A stretch of 64,000 nucleotides of DNA from Streptomyces sp. NRRL F-5135 (GCF_000719775.1 NZ_JOHR01000012.1:248001-312000); one strand, 5' to 3'. Shown: positions 8,801 to 17,772, counted from the first letter of the stretch. Notes: generated by a model not told the origin, from the letters alone. Program-made: numbers and translations.

Positions 8801-11342
8801 TGACTGCTTGCGTGCTGACTCCGTTACCGAGTTCGACAAGTGTCGGGCCCTTCTGCTGGGCTCGGTAGTCCGCTAGCACGCGTTCGTGCTCGGGGGTGAG
8901 GCTGTCATGGGCCAAGGCGACCACTGCTGCGACCAGTTCGGGTGAACCAGTCGCAGCGAGCTGGGCTAGCGCGGCCTGGCCTGCCTGATTCCCCTTGAAG
9001 GACTCTGCTGCTAGGGCCACGAGATCCTGCGGATGGTCGAGGGCGGCGATCACGAGCTGCCTGACCAAGTCCTGATAGTGCGATCGCTCCAGGCCGGCGG
9101 AGATGCGGGCGGCGTCCTGTCGGCTATCCGAGAAGACGACGATCTTCGTCTGCAGCTGCCTTTTGAGGGCGTCAGTCAGGACCTGGTTGGACTTCTCAAA
9201 ACCTGTACCCATGGTGCGGATGGGGGACCGGGACCGTGACGGGTCTTCGAACTGGCGGACGTTCTTGAAGATCTCTTTGTCTTCCCCGCAGCAGGGACAG
9301 ACTGTGGGAAAGGCGCGGACCTTCCCGAGGTGGCCCTGCGGTTGGCTCTGTGCCACCAGCAGGTATCCGTTGTTCTCCTCGTTCGGGTAGCTGCCAACCT
9401 TGCCGCTCACGGGATCCAGCACGGCCGGAACAAAGGTGAACGTGTATTCCGGCCGATTCTTTGCCTTCGGTCGGCCACCCTTGTGTTTGTGCGGCGATAC
9501 GTCGAGATCGGAGCGTTCTCCCGCGGTGGGCAGGAAGATGCTGTAGACATCGGCGGTGCGATCGAAGCGAGCTTTGTCCGGGAGGGATTCGAGATCGGTT
9601 GCGGTGGATACCAGGTAGCGCCTGGTGGGATCAGGGCCGATGGTCGGAGAATTGAATCCGCCGAGGAAGACCTCTCCGCACGTGTCGCAGTACAGCAATT
9701 CCAGGACGCGAGCGCCGCATTCGCAGGAATACCTGGGTCGGCTGTAGAGCTTTCCGACTAGGCGTTCCGCCGATGACTCCGCGGTGCGTGGTTGGACCTC
9801 CGAGCAGTTGCGATCCGCGCATGCCCACATGCCGGTGACGTTCCGGAAGAATAGGTGGAGCCGGAATCGCGAGCCGGCATCCGCCTCCCCGTCGAGGCGC
9901 GAGATGAGTGCGTCAGTGGCGTCCAGCGCCTTGTCGGGTGCGAGGCCAGGGAAGAGCTTGGCGGATACGTTGGTCAGCGGCTTTGCTCGGGGGGAGTCGT
10001 CCTCGTCGCTCGCTCTGAACGCGGCCTGGAGCGCCGCGTGTCGGTGAGGAAGTGGCGGCAGGGCATCTGTTCCTTGGCCAACGGTGTCTGCCCAGGGCAT
10101 GAGATCGGTCCTGCCCGTGGTCCGGACGCGTTCACCGGCCAGCACGGAGAAGCGGTCGGCTGACCGTCCGAAGAAGTCGCTCAGAAACTTCCGGTCCACC
10201 GGGTTTTCCGGATCCATGGAGGCGGAGGTGGCGATCACGGACAGTTGGTCGGAATCGGTGGACAACCCGAGCCGGTCGATAAGCTTGCGCAGGAGGTAGG
10301 CGACCTCAGTGCCCTGAGTGCCCCTGTACATGTGGAGTTCGTCCACGACCAGGCTGAAGACGTGGTTCTTGGAACTCTCCAGCCAGTCACGGGTCCGATC
10401 GAAGATCGGATCCTCGTCTCGGCGCATGAGCATGATGTTGAGCATGCTGTAGTTGGTGATGAGGATGTCCGGCGGAGCGACCTGCATGTCCCAGCGAGAA
10501 CGCATCTCGGCCCCGAAGGGGCGCTGGAGGAAGTAGCGGGCTTCTTCGTCCTCCACAAGGCCGTCCGCGATGCGCTGCTCCAGTTGGCGGCTTCGGTCCT
10601 CCATCGAGGCCAGAGTCCTGCGCAATTCCTTCATTTTGGAGGAGTTCGGCTTGGAAGCTAGCTCCAGCGGGCCGGCAACCGGGGTGCGGCCGGTGTAGCG
10701 TCCGAAGTGGAAGCAGTTGCCGTCACGGTGCCTGTCGAACCAGTCGCGTACGTCCGGTGCGTCCAGGCTGCGTCGCAACCTGATCAGCTGGTCCTCCACC
10801 AGCGCGTTCATTGGATAGAGGAACATGGCGCGCATGGCCGAGGGGCGACCGCTCCCGTGGCGCTGAGCTTGCCAGTGCTGTGACGTGCGCCACCAGGGCT
10901 GCTCGGCACCCTGGGGCCCTGTCGGTGCCCACTGACGGGATTCATCGGTCAGTCTGGCTAGCACCGGGACGAGGAAGGCTTCGGTCTTTCCGGAACCGGT
11001 TCCCGACGTCACCACGATGTCCCGTCCGTGGTTGTTTGCCTTCAGTGCCTCCGCCTGGTGGGTATAGAGCCTGGGGATTCCCCGGAGCAGACCGGATCCT
11101 AGAAGTCCGGCGAACTCCGGAAGTCCTATTTCCGCCGTTAGCTCTTCCAGGGTCTGGGCTGACTGCACGTATTGAGGCAAGAGTTCCAGATACGGCTCCT
11201 GAAAGAGGACCCCGGGACTGCGGAGTAGCTCTCTGAGTTCCTCGCCCACCGAAGAGTCGCGAAGGGAGTAGGCGGTGTCGTAATACCGCTGGAAGTAATC
11301 GGCAAGTCGGCCGTGGACGGCCGACGGGGAGATGCCAGACAT
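5895..11342 (-). CDS. druE: Giant DEAD/DEAH-type helicase with DUF1998 domain, DruE-like
   Basis: About 1815 aa from the ATG at 11342, which has GAGGA five bases upstream; a GTG at 11354 is an alternative start. The helicase core is complete: motif I TSGTGSGKT (about 110-118), a DELH motif II (about 331), an ATSAS motif III and motif VI QQRVGRAGRR (about 1147-1156). Cysteine clusters (CECGARVLELLYCDTCG, CPCCGEDK, CERCTRRH...CAFC) look like zinc ribbons. The C-terminal CDSSCYDCLRDYSN segment (about 1658) is the hallmark of DUF1998. A helicase of this size fused to DUF1998 is the common protein of Druantia anti-phage systems. DISARM splits helicase and DUF1998 over two proteins, so it fits less well. 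Last gene of a three-gene operon. Confidence 0.82.
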   Translation of the reverse strand: MSGISPSAVHGRLADYFQRYYDTAYSLRDSSVGEELRELLRSPGVLFQEPYLELLPQYVQSAQTLEELTAEIGLPEFAGLLGSGLLRGIPRLYTHQAEALKANNHGRDIVVTSGTGSGKTEAFLVPVLARLTDESRQWAPTGPQGAEQPWWRTSQHWQAQRHGSGRPSAMRAMFLYPMNALVEDQLIRLRRSLDAPDVRDWFDRHRDGNCFHFGRYTGRTPVAGPLELASKPNSSKMKELRRTLASMEDRSRQLEQRIADGLVEDEEARYFLQRPFGAEMRSRWDMQVAPPDILITNYSMLNIMLMRRDEDPIFDRTRDWLESSKNHVFSLVVDELHMYRGTQGTEVAYLLRKLIDRLGLSTDSDQLSVIATSASMDPENPVDRKFLSDFFGRSADRFSVLAGERVRTTGRTDLMPWADTVGQGTDALPPLPHRHAALQAAFRASDEDDSPRAKPLTNVSAKLFPGLAPDKALDATDALISRLDGEADAGSRFRLHLFFRNVTGMWACADRNCSEVQPRTAESSAERLVGKLYSRPRYSCECGARVLELLYCDTCGEVFLGGFNSPTIGPDPTRRYLVSTATDLESLPDKARFDRTADVYSIFLPTAGERSDLDVSPHKHKGGRPKAKNRPEYTFTFVPAVLDPVSGKVGSYPNEENNGYLLVAQSQPQGHLGKVRAFPTVCPCCGEDKEIFKNVRQFEDPSRSRSPIRTMGTGFEKSNQVLTDALKRQLQTKIVVFSDSRQDAARISAGLERSHYQDLVRQLVIAALDHPQDLVALAAESFKGNQAGQAALAQLAATGSPELVAAVVALAHDSLTPEHERVLADYRAQQKGPTLVELGNGVSTQAVTYGVHPGGPSFSLSASTESRSWTNLYDWNSGVPVQRPDTSLTNDLRVLSSEIHRTVQAQVQQAVFAGGGRDLESLGIGHAAQDITFKSRLLDDEVFRQVCLSTLRLLGVRRQFQEQRPEPPANLHTAARKYINAVAQRHDVFPDALVQEVKNALGLSDAEPRIEGQKIRIVLASGTEWRCERCTRRHLHGSAGVCAFCLSSHLVAQPLDPNSVTLDDYYTFLAREAGIPFRLHCEELTGQTDNDDAQARQALFQSVFLSGKDIELVDEIDLLSVTTTMEAGVDIGALRAVVMANMPPQRFNYQQRVGRAGRRLDHLSIALTLCRGTRTHDDHYFQHPYRITGDPSPSPYVDLDRLEILRRCYAASLLTLAFRSVEGSSDWDPGRNVHGPFGTVSGWPLVRDDVRTWLAGNDIAKRHAGQVLLQGASPGAPSLDDLVSWATFRLYSEIEEVVTNAPDAGPLSQSLAERGVLPMFGFPTRVRNLHHQRPHGPELTDVIDRDIDIAISEWAPGGEVVKDKALHTAVGLVTYEPAGGQWLPGKAPDSDRLTVGICAKCLSVNLRESEHSCPVCGATTGEAGDYRMLPSCQPLGFRTSYTAQDYDGTFEFTPRAFSARLTLDTTSALVPRCTKAAEFKSGQGRIVVVNAGTGEGYQFGKVKGHDGLLDTQLLADADRARDLGLPTQPSVSNEEKLALASAKLTDVLLVGLREQPADLALDPRRMAARAAWLSLGTVFKLAAVRLLDIDGRELSAGLYPVRGEEEGSVQAQVFLSDTLENGAGYSTWLGKRPADFLLAAREVAADLTHHRSGSLVAAPCDSSCYDCLRDYSNSAYHPLLDWRLATQMVELLDGENPDFTAEEVYAFERVEQFARSFSHWKADSSHGLPVLKDIQHDDLAVLITHPLESWTGPARSKRVARALASLEAEGFEVFEEFENPVLGSEPPQRAVVAVDTFELLRRPGWIESRLQSLFD

Positions 11343-11365
11343 CAAGATCCTCACGGGGGCCAGAC

Positions 11366-12346
11366 TTAGGGGACGAGTTGAAGTTTCTGGTATAGGGATT
11401 CGGCCAATTTGCTGGCGAATGCCTCGTCGATGTTCACGTATCTGACGTAGCTCTTGTGCTCAGGGATCGACTGCCGGTCTGGCGCTATCTGCGGGTCGAG
11501 CGCGGTTAGTTGCGGCAGCAGGCCGCTGCGCAGCACGGCGGCGCGGGCGTGGAGATGCGGTAGCTGCATGCGTTTCGGGGCGTAAAGTTCCTGTCGCAGC
11601 AGGCTGTACCGCAGCACCCAGCGTTCTGCGCGAGCGAGTTCCGCGTACATCACCGTGCGCTTGTCGGCGATGAAGCCGCTCATTTCAATCCAGTAGATAT
11701 AGCGGTGGGTGTTGTAGCGCTGATACCGGTAGGCGCCGTGGAGGGGTGGTTCGCCGTGGCCTTCGACATCTGTCCAGATGTCGCTGCCCCCCTCGGACAT
11801 CTTCTGAGGCTCGATGCCGCCGGGCCCTCGCTGTACGCCACGCTCGGTAAGCATTTCTTGGAAGCGGGGAAGACGCAGAACGAGTTGATCCGCGGCGCGG
11901 TCCTCGAAGGCGATGCCGAGTACCTCGCAGAGGGCGCGGCATTCATCAGGGTCCGCTAATGACACCATCCGCACCGACGGGCCGTCGGCCTGTCGATATG
12001 GCGGAAGTGGTACGACGGACTGTGCGAGGGCGGCAATGTCAGGGTCAGGGTCTTCGTGCAGCCGTTCCAGCCGCTGTATGAGCCAGAGCGGCCTTTGCCC
12101 CACCAGGAGCGCGTGCCCTCCGGAATCGGGCAAGGTGGTGAGGACCGGTGGCGTCACACTCCAGATCCGGGCTTCCCAGTCCACTTCGACATGCCCGAGA
12201 ACCTGCAGGTTGTACAGCGCGATGCGCCAGTCCAGCGTCGAACTGTCCTGCTTGCCCTTCCCCAGCCATGCGTACGTGTCGCGGAAGGCATCGAGGCTCC
12301 CGGCGCCGCGTTCGGAGCACCACAGGAGCAGCTCGTCGTGCACCAT
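11366..12346 (-). CDS. druG: Druantia type II accessory protein, DruG-like
   Basis: A 326-aa protein without a domain I can name. It has an N-terminal helical start (MVHDELLLWCSERGAGSLDAF) and a C-terminal half with many aromatic residues (GAYRYQRYNTHRYIYW). Its ATG follows the TGA of the upstream gene directly, and druE starts 23 bases downstream, so the three genes form one transcript. The name DruG rests only on position: Druantia type II is described as druM-druF-druG-druE, and this is the gene between the large second gene and the helicase. Its biochemical role is not known in the family. Confidence 0.6.
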   Translation of the reverse strand: MVHDELLLWCSERGAGSLDAFRDTYAWLGKGKQDSSTLDWRIALYNLQVLGHVEVDWEARIWSVTPPVLTTLPDSGGHALLVGQRPLWLIQRLERLHEDPDPDIAALAQSVVPLPPYRQADGPSVRMVSLADPDECRALCEVLGIAFEDRAADQLVLRLPRFQEMLTERGVQRGPGGIEPQKMSEGGSDIWTDVEGHGEPPLHGAYRYQRYNTHRYIYWIEMSGFIADKRTVMYAELARAERWVLRYSLLRQELYAPKRMQLPHLHARAAVLRSGLLPQLTALDPQIAPDRQSIPEHKSYVRYVNIDEAFASKLAESLYQKLQLVP

Positions 12347-14419
12347 TCACTTCCCTGCCGTGTAGTCGGTCCAGTCTTGTGCACAAGCCACTGCGGTGGT
12401 GGTGATGTTTCCCGAGGTCAGCCTGCGCCAGTCGGCTTGGCTCAGAATCGTCCAGCTCCCTGAAGGCGCGCTGTACGAGCCGGGTTGGACGATCGGGGCT
12501 CGCCAGGCCCTGGCGTTCTGGGAACTGGTCACCTGAAGCAGCCATAGAGCTTGGAAAGGCAGAGCAGCGAGCAGCGGTTCGATGTCGATCGCGTGAGGCA
12601 CGTGGTCCATGGTGGCGATCCAGGCTGGCGCTTCGGGAGCGAGCTGGGCAGCGAGGCGATTCCTGCCCAGGGCGTAGATCGAGCCGCCGAGGCGCAGGAG
12701 GCTCGTCGAAGGGAGCGGGTCGCGTTGATAGCTTCCGAAGAACGAGCCGGACAAATGGCCGGGCGGCAGCCAGGGGGCGGGCGCCGACGGACTTGCCGCG
12801 TTCGGGATCCTGCTGGGGATGGTAGCCAGCTTGTCGCTCCTCGGAGGGAGCGCTAGTAGTGGCAGGGCAACCCTCTCTCGGTAGCGCTCGACCAGGGTGA
12901 AGGTGAGCTTGCGATTCTCGACCTCGATCTCGTGCTCGCCGACGGAGTGCACTCGATCCGCTAGCCGGATCGTGATCGCGTCCGTCGACACTGGGGAAAC
13001 CGGCGGCAAGGGCACCCCGTCGATTGTGACGGTGCGCGGATGGTCATCGGAAGTCGCTGGCAGAACAAGGTCGGGTGCGTACCCCAGGAGGTAGGTCTGT
13101 TTGCCACCATCGATGCGGAGGCCGCCGGACAGACGGGCCAACTGCTGGTGCAGTGGGGCCAGCGGGCCGACGATGCCTCGGACCGTCGTGGTTCGGGTCG
13201 GTGTGTAGTCCCTGAACAACGTCCAGCCGTCCGGCACTTGAACTCTGCGGGGCTGGCGTACGGCGTCTGACCCACAGGCAAGCATCACCGCCTCGGCCTG
13301 CGCTGCGAAGGCTGTTCTCACCAATACCCGATGCGGCACGCCGATTTCCGCTGTATTGACGGACGTCCACTTCCCGACCAGGTCGTTGGCCTGGAGGACG
13401 TAGAGGTCGCGAGCGGGGAGCGTAAGTGTGGCGGTGTCGGCGGCCAGTTCGAGCGCCGATCCCGGAGTGAGCTTCTGGTCCGGAGGCGTGAGAGGTAACC
13501 ATTCCGCGCCCGAGGGGACCCTGACGATGTCGCCGTTCAGACTGAGCGATTCGAGACGGAGGTGGGAGGGGATGCGGGCTGCGATGCCGTAGGGGAAACC
13601 GCCGGCATCGGTCGTGAGAGACAAGGGCACATACGGCAGGCCAGCGGAGTTTCTCGGGAGCCCGTCGTAGTGGGCGAGTTCCTGCTGTAGGACGCTCGCC
13701 AGGATCGGTCGCAACTCCGGCGATGCCAGAGCGCGCTGGATTCGCGGGCTGGGCCGATTGAGCCGTACCCACTCCTGGAACCGGGCGAGGAGTTCCGCTT
13801 CGGGGACCGAATCTCCCGGCTGCGCCCCGATCGCTGACAGGAACAGCCCGACTTGCACGCGGTCCGATCCGACCAGAACGGCTTGGGACAGGGACCAGCC
13901 GATGTTGACCTGGGTCGCATGGGGAATAGCGGAGGGCAGGCCACGGCGGCCCTGTTCATGCTCGGTCAGCCACCACTTCAGGTGACCCCACAGGGTGGGC
14001 ACGATCACGTCGTAGCCGTCCGGTATGCCGGAGCCTTCGTGCAGGCCGAGCAGCTCGCGGAGCGGGCCGTAGTAGGAAAACTTGCCGACTGCAGGGTTGT
14101 CGGAGCGGTGCATCCTGGAGGCCGCGAGCACTGTCGCTGCGAGGAGTGCGATGAAGGGCGGGTCGCCCGCGGCCCCGTGTCGGCGCCAGCGGCGAGCACG
14201 GGAGGCGATGCCTTCGAAGGGGTCGCGCCCGAAGACCCGGCTTCTGATGGCAGTTTGGAAGTTCTCGGCTGCGGTCGTGACCGTTGTGGCAGTCTGGGTG
14301 TGACTGGTCAGCAGTTCGGTGAGCAGGGCATCGTCTACCGACAAGTACACAGGGGCTGCTGCTTCACGGAGAGGGAAGAAGTGTTCCGTGAGAACTTTGT
14401 TCCAGCTGTCATAGTCCAT
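12347..14419 (-). CDS. druF: Druantia type II protein, DruF-like
   Basis: About 690 aa starting at the ATG at 14419, which has a GAGGGGG box before it; an in-frame start at 14434 has no better signal. I recognise no catalytic motif. The protein is mostly alpha/beta with many short beta strands in the second half (residues 280-650). It starts with a helical region (DSWNKVLTEHFFPLREAAAPVYLSVDDALLTELL). It is the first gene of the operon that ends in the DruE helicase and lies back to back with the cytosine methyltransferase gene. This is the druF position in Druantia type II. Assignment by context, not by motif. Confidence 0.6.
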   Translation of the reverse strand: MDYDSWNKVLTEHFFPLREAAAPVYLSVDDALLTELLTSHTQTATTVTTAAENFQTAIRSRVFGRDPFEGIASRARRWRRHGAAGDPPFIALLAATVLAASRMHRSDNPAVGKFSYYGPLRELLGLHEGSGIPDGYDVIVPTLWGHLKWWLTEHEQGRRGLPSAIPHATQVNIGWSLSQAVLVGSDRVQVGLFLSAIGAQPGDSVPEAELLARFQEWVRLNRPSPRIQRALASPELRPILASVLQQELAHYDGLPRNSAGLPYVPLSLTTDAGGFPYGIAARIPSHLRLESLSLNGDIVRVPSGAEWLPLTPPDQKLTPGSALELAADTATLTLPARDLYVLQANDLVGKWTSVNTAEIGVPHRVLVRTAFAAQAEAVMLACGSDAVRQPRRVQVPDGWTLFRDYTPTRTTTVRGIVGPLAPLHQQLARLSGGLRIDGGKQTYLLGYAPDLVLPATSDDHPRTVTIDGVPLPPVSPVSTDAITIRLADRVHSVGEHEIEVENRKLTFTLVERYRERVALPLLALPPRSDKLATIPSRIPNAASPSAPAPWLPPGHLSGSFFGSYQRDPLPSTSLLRLGGSIYALGRNRLAAQLAPEAPAWIATMDHVPHAIDIEPLLAALPFQALWLLQVTSSQNARAWRAPIVQPGSYSAPSGSWTILSQADWRRLTSGNITTTAVACAQDWTDYTAGK

Positions 14420-14533
14420 GGGCAACCCCCTCATCTGCGTAGGGAGACGTTAGCCCATCGGTAGGACATTGGTCGCTTTTCGAACATCTGTCGGATACTC
14501 TTGGGGCCTGTGCCTGCTTAACTGCCCGACTGC

Positions 14534-14575
14534 CTTGACAACCGCGGGTTTCTCCGGTGAGCTCCCTCTGTCAAG
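14534..14575. promoter_or_regulatory. Inverted CTTGACA arms in the druF/druM divergent promoter region
   Basis: CTTGACA (14534-14540) and TGTCAAG (14569-14575) are exact inverted repeats, 28 bases apart, in the 181-base gap between the two divergent transcripts. Each arm contains a consensus -35 TTGACA, one per strand and facing each other, so overlapping promoters or an operator are likely. No good -10 box is obvious at 17 bases from either arm. Confidence 0.4.
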
Positions 14576-14600
14576 ACATTGAGCAGATCTACTTCGGGGA

Positions 14601-15848
14601 GTGCCTCCGTTGACCGCCGCACGATCGTCAGCGCGAACCCGGCCCATGGGGAAGGTGCTCTCTCTCTTCACAGGAGCGGGTGGCCTTGACGTGGGTCTGG
14701 AGAGGGCTGGGCTGGCTACCGTCGCTTGCATGGAAGTTGCCGCTGACGCCAGGGCCGTGCTCGCAGCCAATCGGCCGGGATGGGTCATGCCTGGCAACGG
14801 CGATGTCAACACTGCTGCCCAGTACCTGACTCCCCGAGCGCTAGGGATGAAGCGAGGGCAACTCGACCTCATTGCGGGGGGGCCGCCTTGTCAGCCGTTT
14901 TCAAAGGCTGCGCAGTGGGCTTCGACTGCCCGCAGCGGCATGGAGGACGACCGCGCCAAGTCTGTGCATGGGATGCTCGACCTGGTTGAGGGTTTCCTCC
15001 CTAGGGCATTACTTGTCGAGAACGTTGAGGGGTTCTTGAGAGGGAACGGGAACGCCTCCGAGGTCATTGACGATGGGCTCGCGGGTATCAACGATCGGCA
15101 TGGCACCTCCTACAGGATGGTGGCCAAGGTCGTTGACGCAGCTGACTACGGGGTGCCTCAGCATCGACGCCGGGCTATCGGCATTGCGTACCGGGACGGT
15201 GCAGAGGTTCACCTGCCAGAGGCGACGCATGCAGGCGACCCGATGCGGGCCTGGGACGTGCTTTGGGATCTTGAAGAGGACGAGAAGCCTGCTGCTACGG
15301 GGCAATGGGCAGCGCTACTGCCTTCCATCCCGGAAGGTGGCAACTATCTCCATCTCACCGCCCGTGGCGACGGTGAGGAACTCTTCGGCTGGCGAACTCG
15401 GTACTGGTCGTTTCTGCTGAAGCTGGCCAAGGACCGACCGTCCTGGACCTTGCCGGCCTCTCCTGGGCCGAGCACTGGGCCGTTCCACTGGGATAATCGG
15501 CCCCTTTCCGTGCGTGAGCAAATGCGCTTGCAGACCTTCCCTGATGAATGGAGCATCGATCAGCCGTTTCGCGCCGGTCGGCGGATGGTGGGTAACGCGA
15601 CCCCCCCGCTACTTGCAGAGGTGCTGGGGCGAACAATCGTGAGAGACCTTGAACTGGGTGGGGCTTCAGCCAGAGCTCGTCTCTTGTCGGGAGCGCCGTC
15701 TTTGCTGCCCGAGCGTCAGCCGAGGGTCCCGCGTGCCGTCGCGCCTGTCCCAATTCCTGAGGCGTACCAACCCCACGTGGGTACCAAGGAGGCTCATCCA
15801 GGCGAGGGGGTCGGACCTTCGCCTCGACGGTTGGCGACGAGAGGCTGA
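14601..15848 (+). CDS. druM: DNA cytosine-C5 methyltransferase, DruM-like
   Basis: Up to 415 aa. All main C5-methyltransferase motifs are seen in order: motif I LSLFTGAGGLDVGLERAG, motif IV with the catalytic cysteine GGPPCQPFSKAA, motif VI LVENVEGF, motif VIII QHRRRAIG and motif X GNATPPLLAEVLGR. It transfers a methyl group from SAM to cytosine in DNA; the target site lies in the variable region before motif IX and cannot be read. It is divergent from druF-druG-druE, which fits the methyltransferase of Druantia type II (DruM). No restriction endonuclease gene accompanies it. Start uncertain: GTG 14601, TTG 14610 (GGGGAG about eight bases before) or ATG 14646. The last 60 residues are a Pro-rich tail. 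Confidence 0.85.
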   Translation: MPPLTAARSSARTRPMGKVLSLFTGAGGLDVGLERAGLATVACMEVAADARAVLAANRPGWVMPGNGDVNTAAQYLTPRALGMKRGQLDLIAGGPPCQPFSKAAQWASTARSGMEDDRAKSVHGMLDLVEGFLPRALLVENVEGFLRGNGNASEVIDDGLAGINDRHGTSYRMVAKVVDAADYGVPQHRRRAIGIAYRDGAEVHLPEATHAGDPMRAWDVLWDLEEDEKPAATGQWAALLPSIPEGGNYLHLTARGDGEELFGWRTRYWSFLLKLAKDRPSWTLPASPGPSTGPFHWDNRPLSVREQMRLQTFPDEWSIDQPFRAGRRMVGNATPPLLAEVLGRTIVRDLELGGASARARLLSGAPSLLPERQPRVPRAVAPVPIPEAYQPHVGTKEAHPGEGVGPSPRRLATRG

Positions 15849-15955
15849 CCTGATCTGCCCTCTTCTGCGAAATCTGTTGCTGGGCGAGCCTTCGGCCGAA
15901 GAGGGAGCGTCTGCGCCGCTGAACCCAGAAGGCGGGCTGTGACGGGTGCGGGTTT

Positions 15956-16495
15956 TTAGTGGCTTGACCGGATCATCACGGTTAGAACCGGCGAGGCCGG
16001 TGACGGCTGGCTCCGCCCGATGTCCTCGTACCCCCACGACCTGTAGAGCGCGTGGACCTTCCCGTCCCCGGCGGCCGGGTTCACCATGAGGGTGACGAAC
16101 GGCTCGTCGCGGGTGGCGAGGAGGGCGTCGTGGATGCGGCGGGCGGTGCCGGTCTTCCGCCAGGCCGGCCGGACGCCGATCTCCTTCAGGGCCAACGCCG
16201 GGCGCTCGGTGTACTTCTCGGCCGGCGTCGGGCTGGTGCGCTGCCAGTAGCGGTCGCCGTGCTCGATGGTGTTGCCGTAGGCGTAGCCGACCGGATGCCC
16301 GTCCGCGTACGCGAGGACGGCCGTGAATCCCGGCTCGGTGCCGTGTCGGTCCAGGCGTTCGCCGAACGCGGTGACCGCGTAGTTCGGCAGGTGGAGGAGC
16401 GGGGCGCGCACGTCGGCGTACACGTCGAGGAGGTCGCCGCGGGCGGTGTCGAGGGTGGTGAAGGTGCGCAGTTCGATGGGGGGCGCCGTGGTCAT
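15956..16495 (-). CDS. GNAT-family N-acetyltransferase
   Basis: A 179-aa protein starting at the ATG at 16495, which overlaps the TGA of the upstream XRE gene (ATGA). The GNAT acetyl-CoA region is seen as ALKEIGVRPAWRKTGTARRIHDALL (about residues 107-131, in pieces). It is followed by a strand and the ALYRSWGYEDIG C-terminal signature. The substrate cannot be predicted. The coupling to an XRE/TPR regulator suggests a small-molecule or peptide modification or a resistance role. The operon points away from the lanthipeptide genes, so a link with them is only positional. Confidence 0.75.
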   Translation of the reverse strand: MTTAPPIELRTFTTLDTARGDLLDVYADVRAPLLHLPNYAVTAFGERLDRHGTEPGFTAVLAYADGHPVGYAYGNTIEHGDRYWQRTSPTPAEKYTERPALALKEIGVRPAWRKTGTARRIHDALLATRDEPFVTLMVNPAAGDGKVHALYRSWGYEDIGRSQPSPASPVLTVMIRSSH

Positions 16496-17772
16496 GCAGC
16501 CATCCTCCAGGCGGCGGTGTGCTCGGTCCAGGTCTGCACGGTGGAGCTGCCCGGCGCGGTGGCGCGCAGTGCGGCGCCGAACTCCTGCAGCATGCGCGTG
16601 ACCCGGGCGTGCTGGGTGGCGGCTTCGGCGGGGACCTTCATTGCGGTGGCCGTTGCGGCGTCGGGGGCGCCTTGGGAGAGCTGGGCGTGGGCGAGCCGGG
16701 TGGTGGTGATGGCGCGGGACCGGATCATGTGGGGTCGGAGGGCGGACAGGCAGCGGTGGGCGTGGTACTCGGCGGTCGAGTAGGCGCCGAGGGCCAAGTG
16801 TGCGGAGAGGGCCAGGGAGTCCAGTTCGGCCTGGTCGTAGAAGGCGAGCATCCACACCGGCCGGTAGTCGGCGGGGTCGGCGCGCAGCATGGCGTCCTGC
16901 GCCTGCTCGAATGCGCGGCGGGTTCCAGTGCGGTCCTGTGCTGCGCCGTGGATGGCGCCCTGGCGGGCCAGGCCGAGGGAGGCGAACAGGGGGTCACGGC
17001 GGGTGAGGTGCAGGTTGCGGGCGACGTCGTTGGCGGCGAACGCGTCCGCCGGTCGGCCCATGTGGCGGTACATGGTGCCGGCGTGGCTCCAGATGCGGAA
17101 CTTGATGGCCTGGTCGCCGGACATCTCGGCGAGGGCCTGGGCCTCGCGCATGTGCGCCTTGGCGACGTCGTAGCGGCGGCCGTCGATGGCGGCCCACATC
17201 GCGGAGGAGCGGAAGGCGGCTGCTGAGGCGTAGAGGTTGCTTCGTACGCGCTGGGTGGCGCTGCCGGCGTTCTGGAGGTTGAGCGCCTCGTCGGCGAGGG
17301 CGGCGGCCCGCTGTTCGATGCCGAGTTGTCCGCCGTGGCGGTGGTCGCTGGCGATGATCTCGGCGAAGCGCTTGTTGAGGCGGTTGACGTCGCTCATGCC
17401 GATACGTCGCGGCGATGCGGTACCGGGTGCGGCTGCTGCGGCAGCCGCCGCGATGCTGCCGACGAGAGTACGGCGCTTCATGTCGGGGTCCTCCTGCTGC
17501 GGTGGGGCCGGGGTGGACGAAGGCCGGCCCCGTGGCACGAACCCTAAAGCGACGGCGGGTAGTCCGGTGACATCCTCAAGGGCCTTGCGGGCGGCTGACT
17601 TTGGCCACGAGACCCGGCCCGCTTTCCATGCCCGGACCGATGAGCCGTCGAGTCCACCAGGGTGCCCGGTCAACCGTTCAATAGCCCTGTTCACGGCCTC
17701 GGCGAGGCTGTTGGAGCTGTAACCGTGTTCGGCCATCCACGCCTCAAGAACGGTGTTGCGGGTGGTGTCCAT
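16492..17772 (-). CDS. XRE-type regulator with TPR-like C-terminal region
   Basis: A 426-aa protein. The N-terminal 75 residues form a helix-turn-helix of the Streptomyces type (SLAEAVNRAIE...LDGSSVRAWKAGRVSWPKSAARKALEDVTGLP, given in pieces). An Ala-rich stretch (SIAAAAAAAAPG, about 105-116) links it to a helical repeat domain of about 290 residues with TPR-like pairs such as AKAHMREAQALAEMSGD and FEQAQDAMLRADPADY. Such proteins are common in Streptomyces, often beside RiPP genes, as peptide- or signal-sensing regulators. It is divergent from the HATPase gene at 18014 and translationally coupled to the GNAT gene. A role in controlling the lanthipeptide cluster is likely but inferred. Confidence 0.78.
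   Translation of the reverse strand: MDTTRNTVLEAWMAEHGYSSNSLAEAVNRAIERLTGHPGGLDGSSVRAWKAGRVSWPKSAARKALEDVTGLPAVALGFVPRGRPSSTPAPPQQEDPDMKRRTLVGSIAAAAAAAAPGTASPRRIGMSDVNRLNKRFAEIIASDHRHGGQLGIEQRAAALADEALNLQNAGSATQRVRSNLYASAAAFRSSAMWAAIDGRRYDVAKAHMREAQALAEMSGDQAIKFRIWSHAGTMYRHMGRPADAFAANDVARNLHLTRRDPLFASLGLARQGAIHGAAQDRTGTRRAFEQAQDAMLRADPADYRPVWMLAFYDQAELDSLALSAHLALGAYSTAEYHAHRCLSALRPHMIRSRAITTTRLAHAQLSQGAPDAATATAMKVPAEAATQHARVTRMLQEFGAALRATAPGSSTVQTWTEHTAAWRMAA

Noticed and set aside
5895..15848. DISARM as the identity of the helicase/methyltransferase cassette
   Set aside because: DISARM has separate helicase and DUF1998 proteins and usually a PLD protein; here helicase and DUF1998 are fused in one giant protein, which is the Druantia layout.
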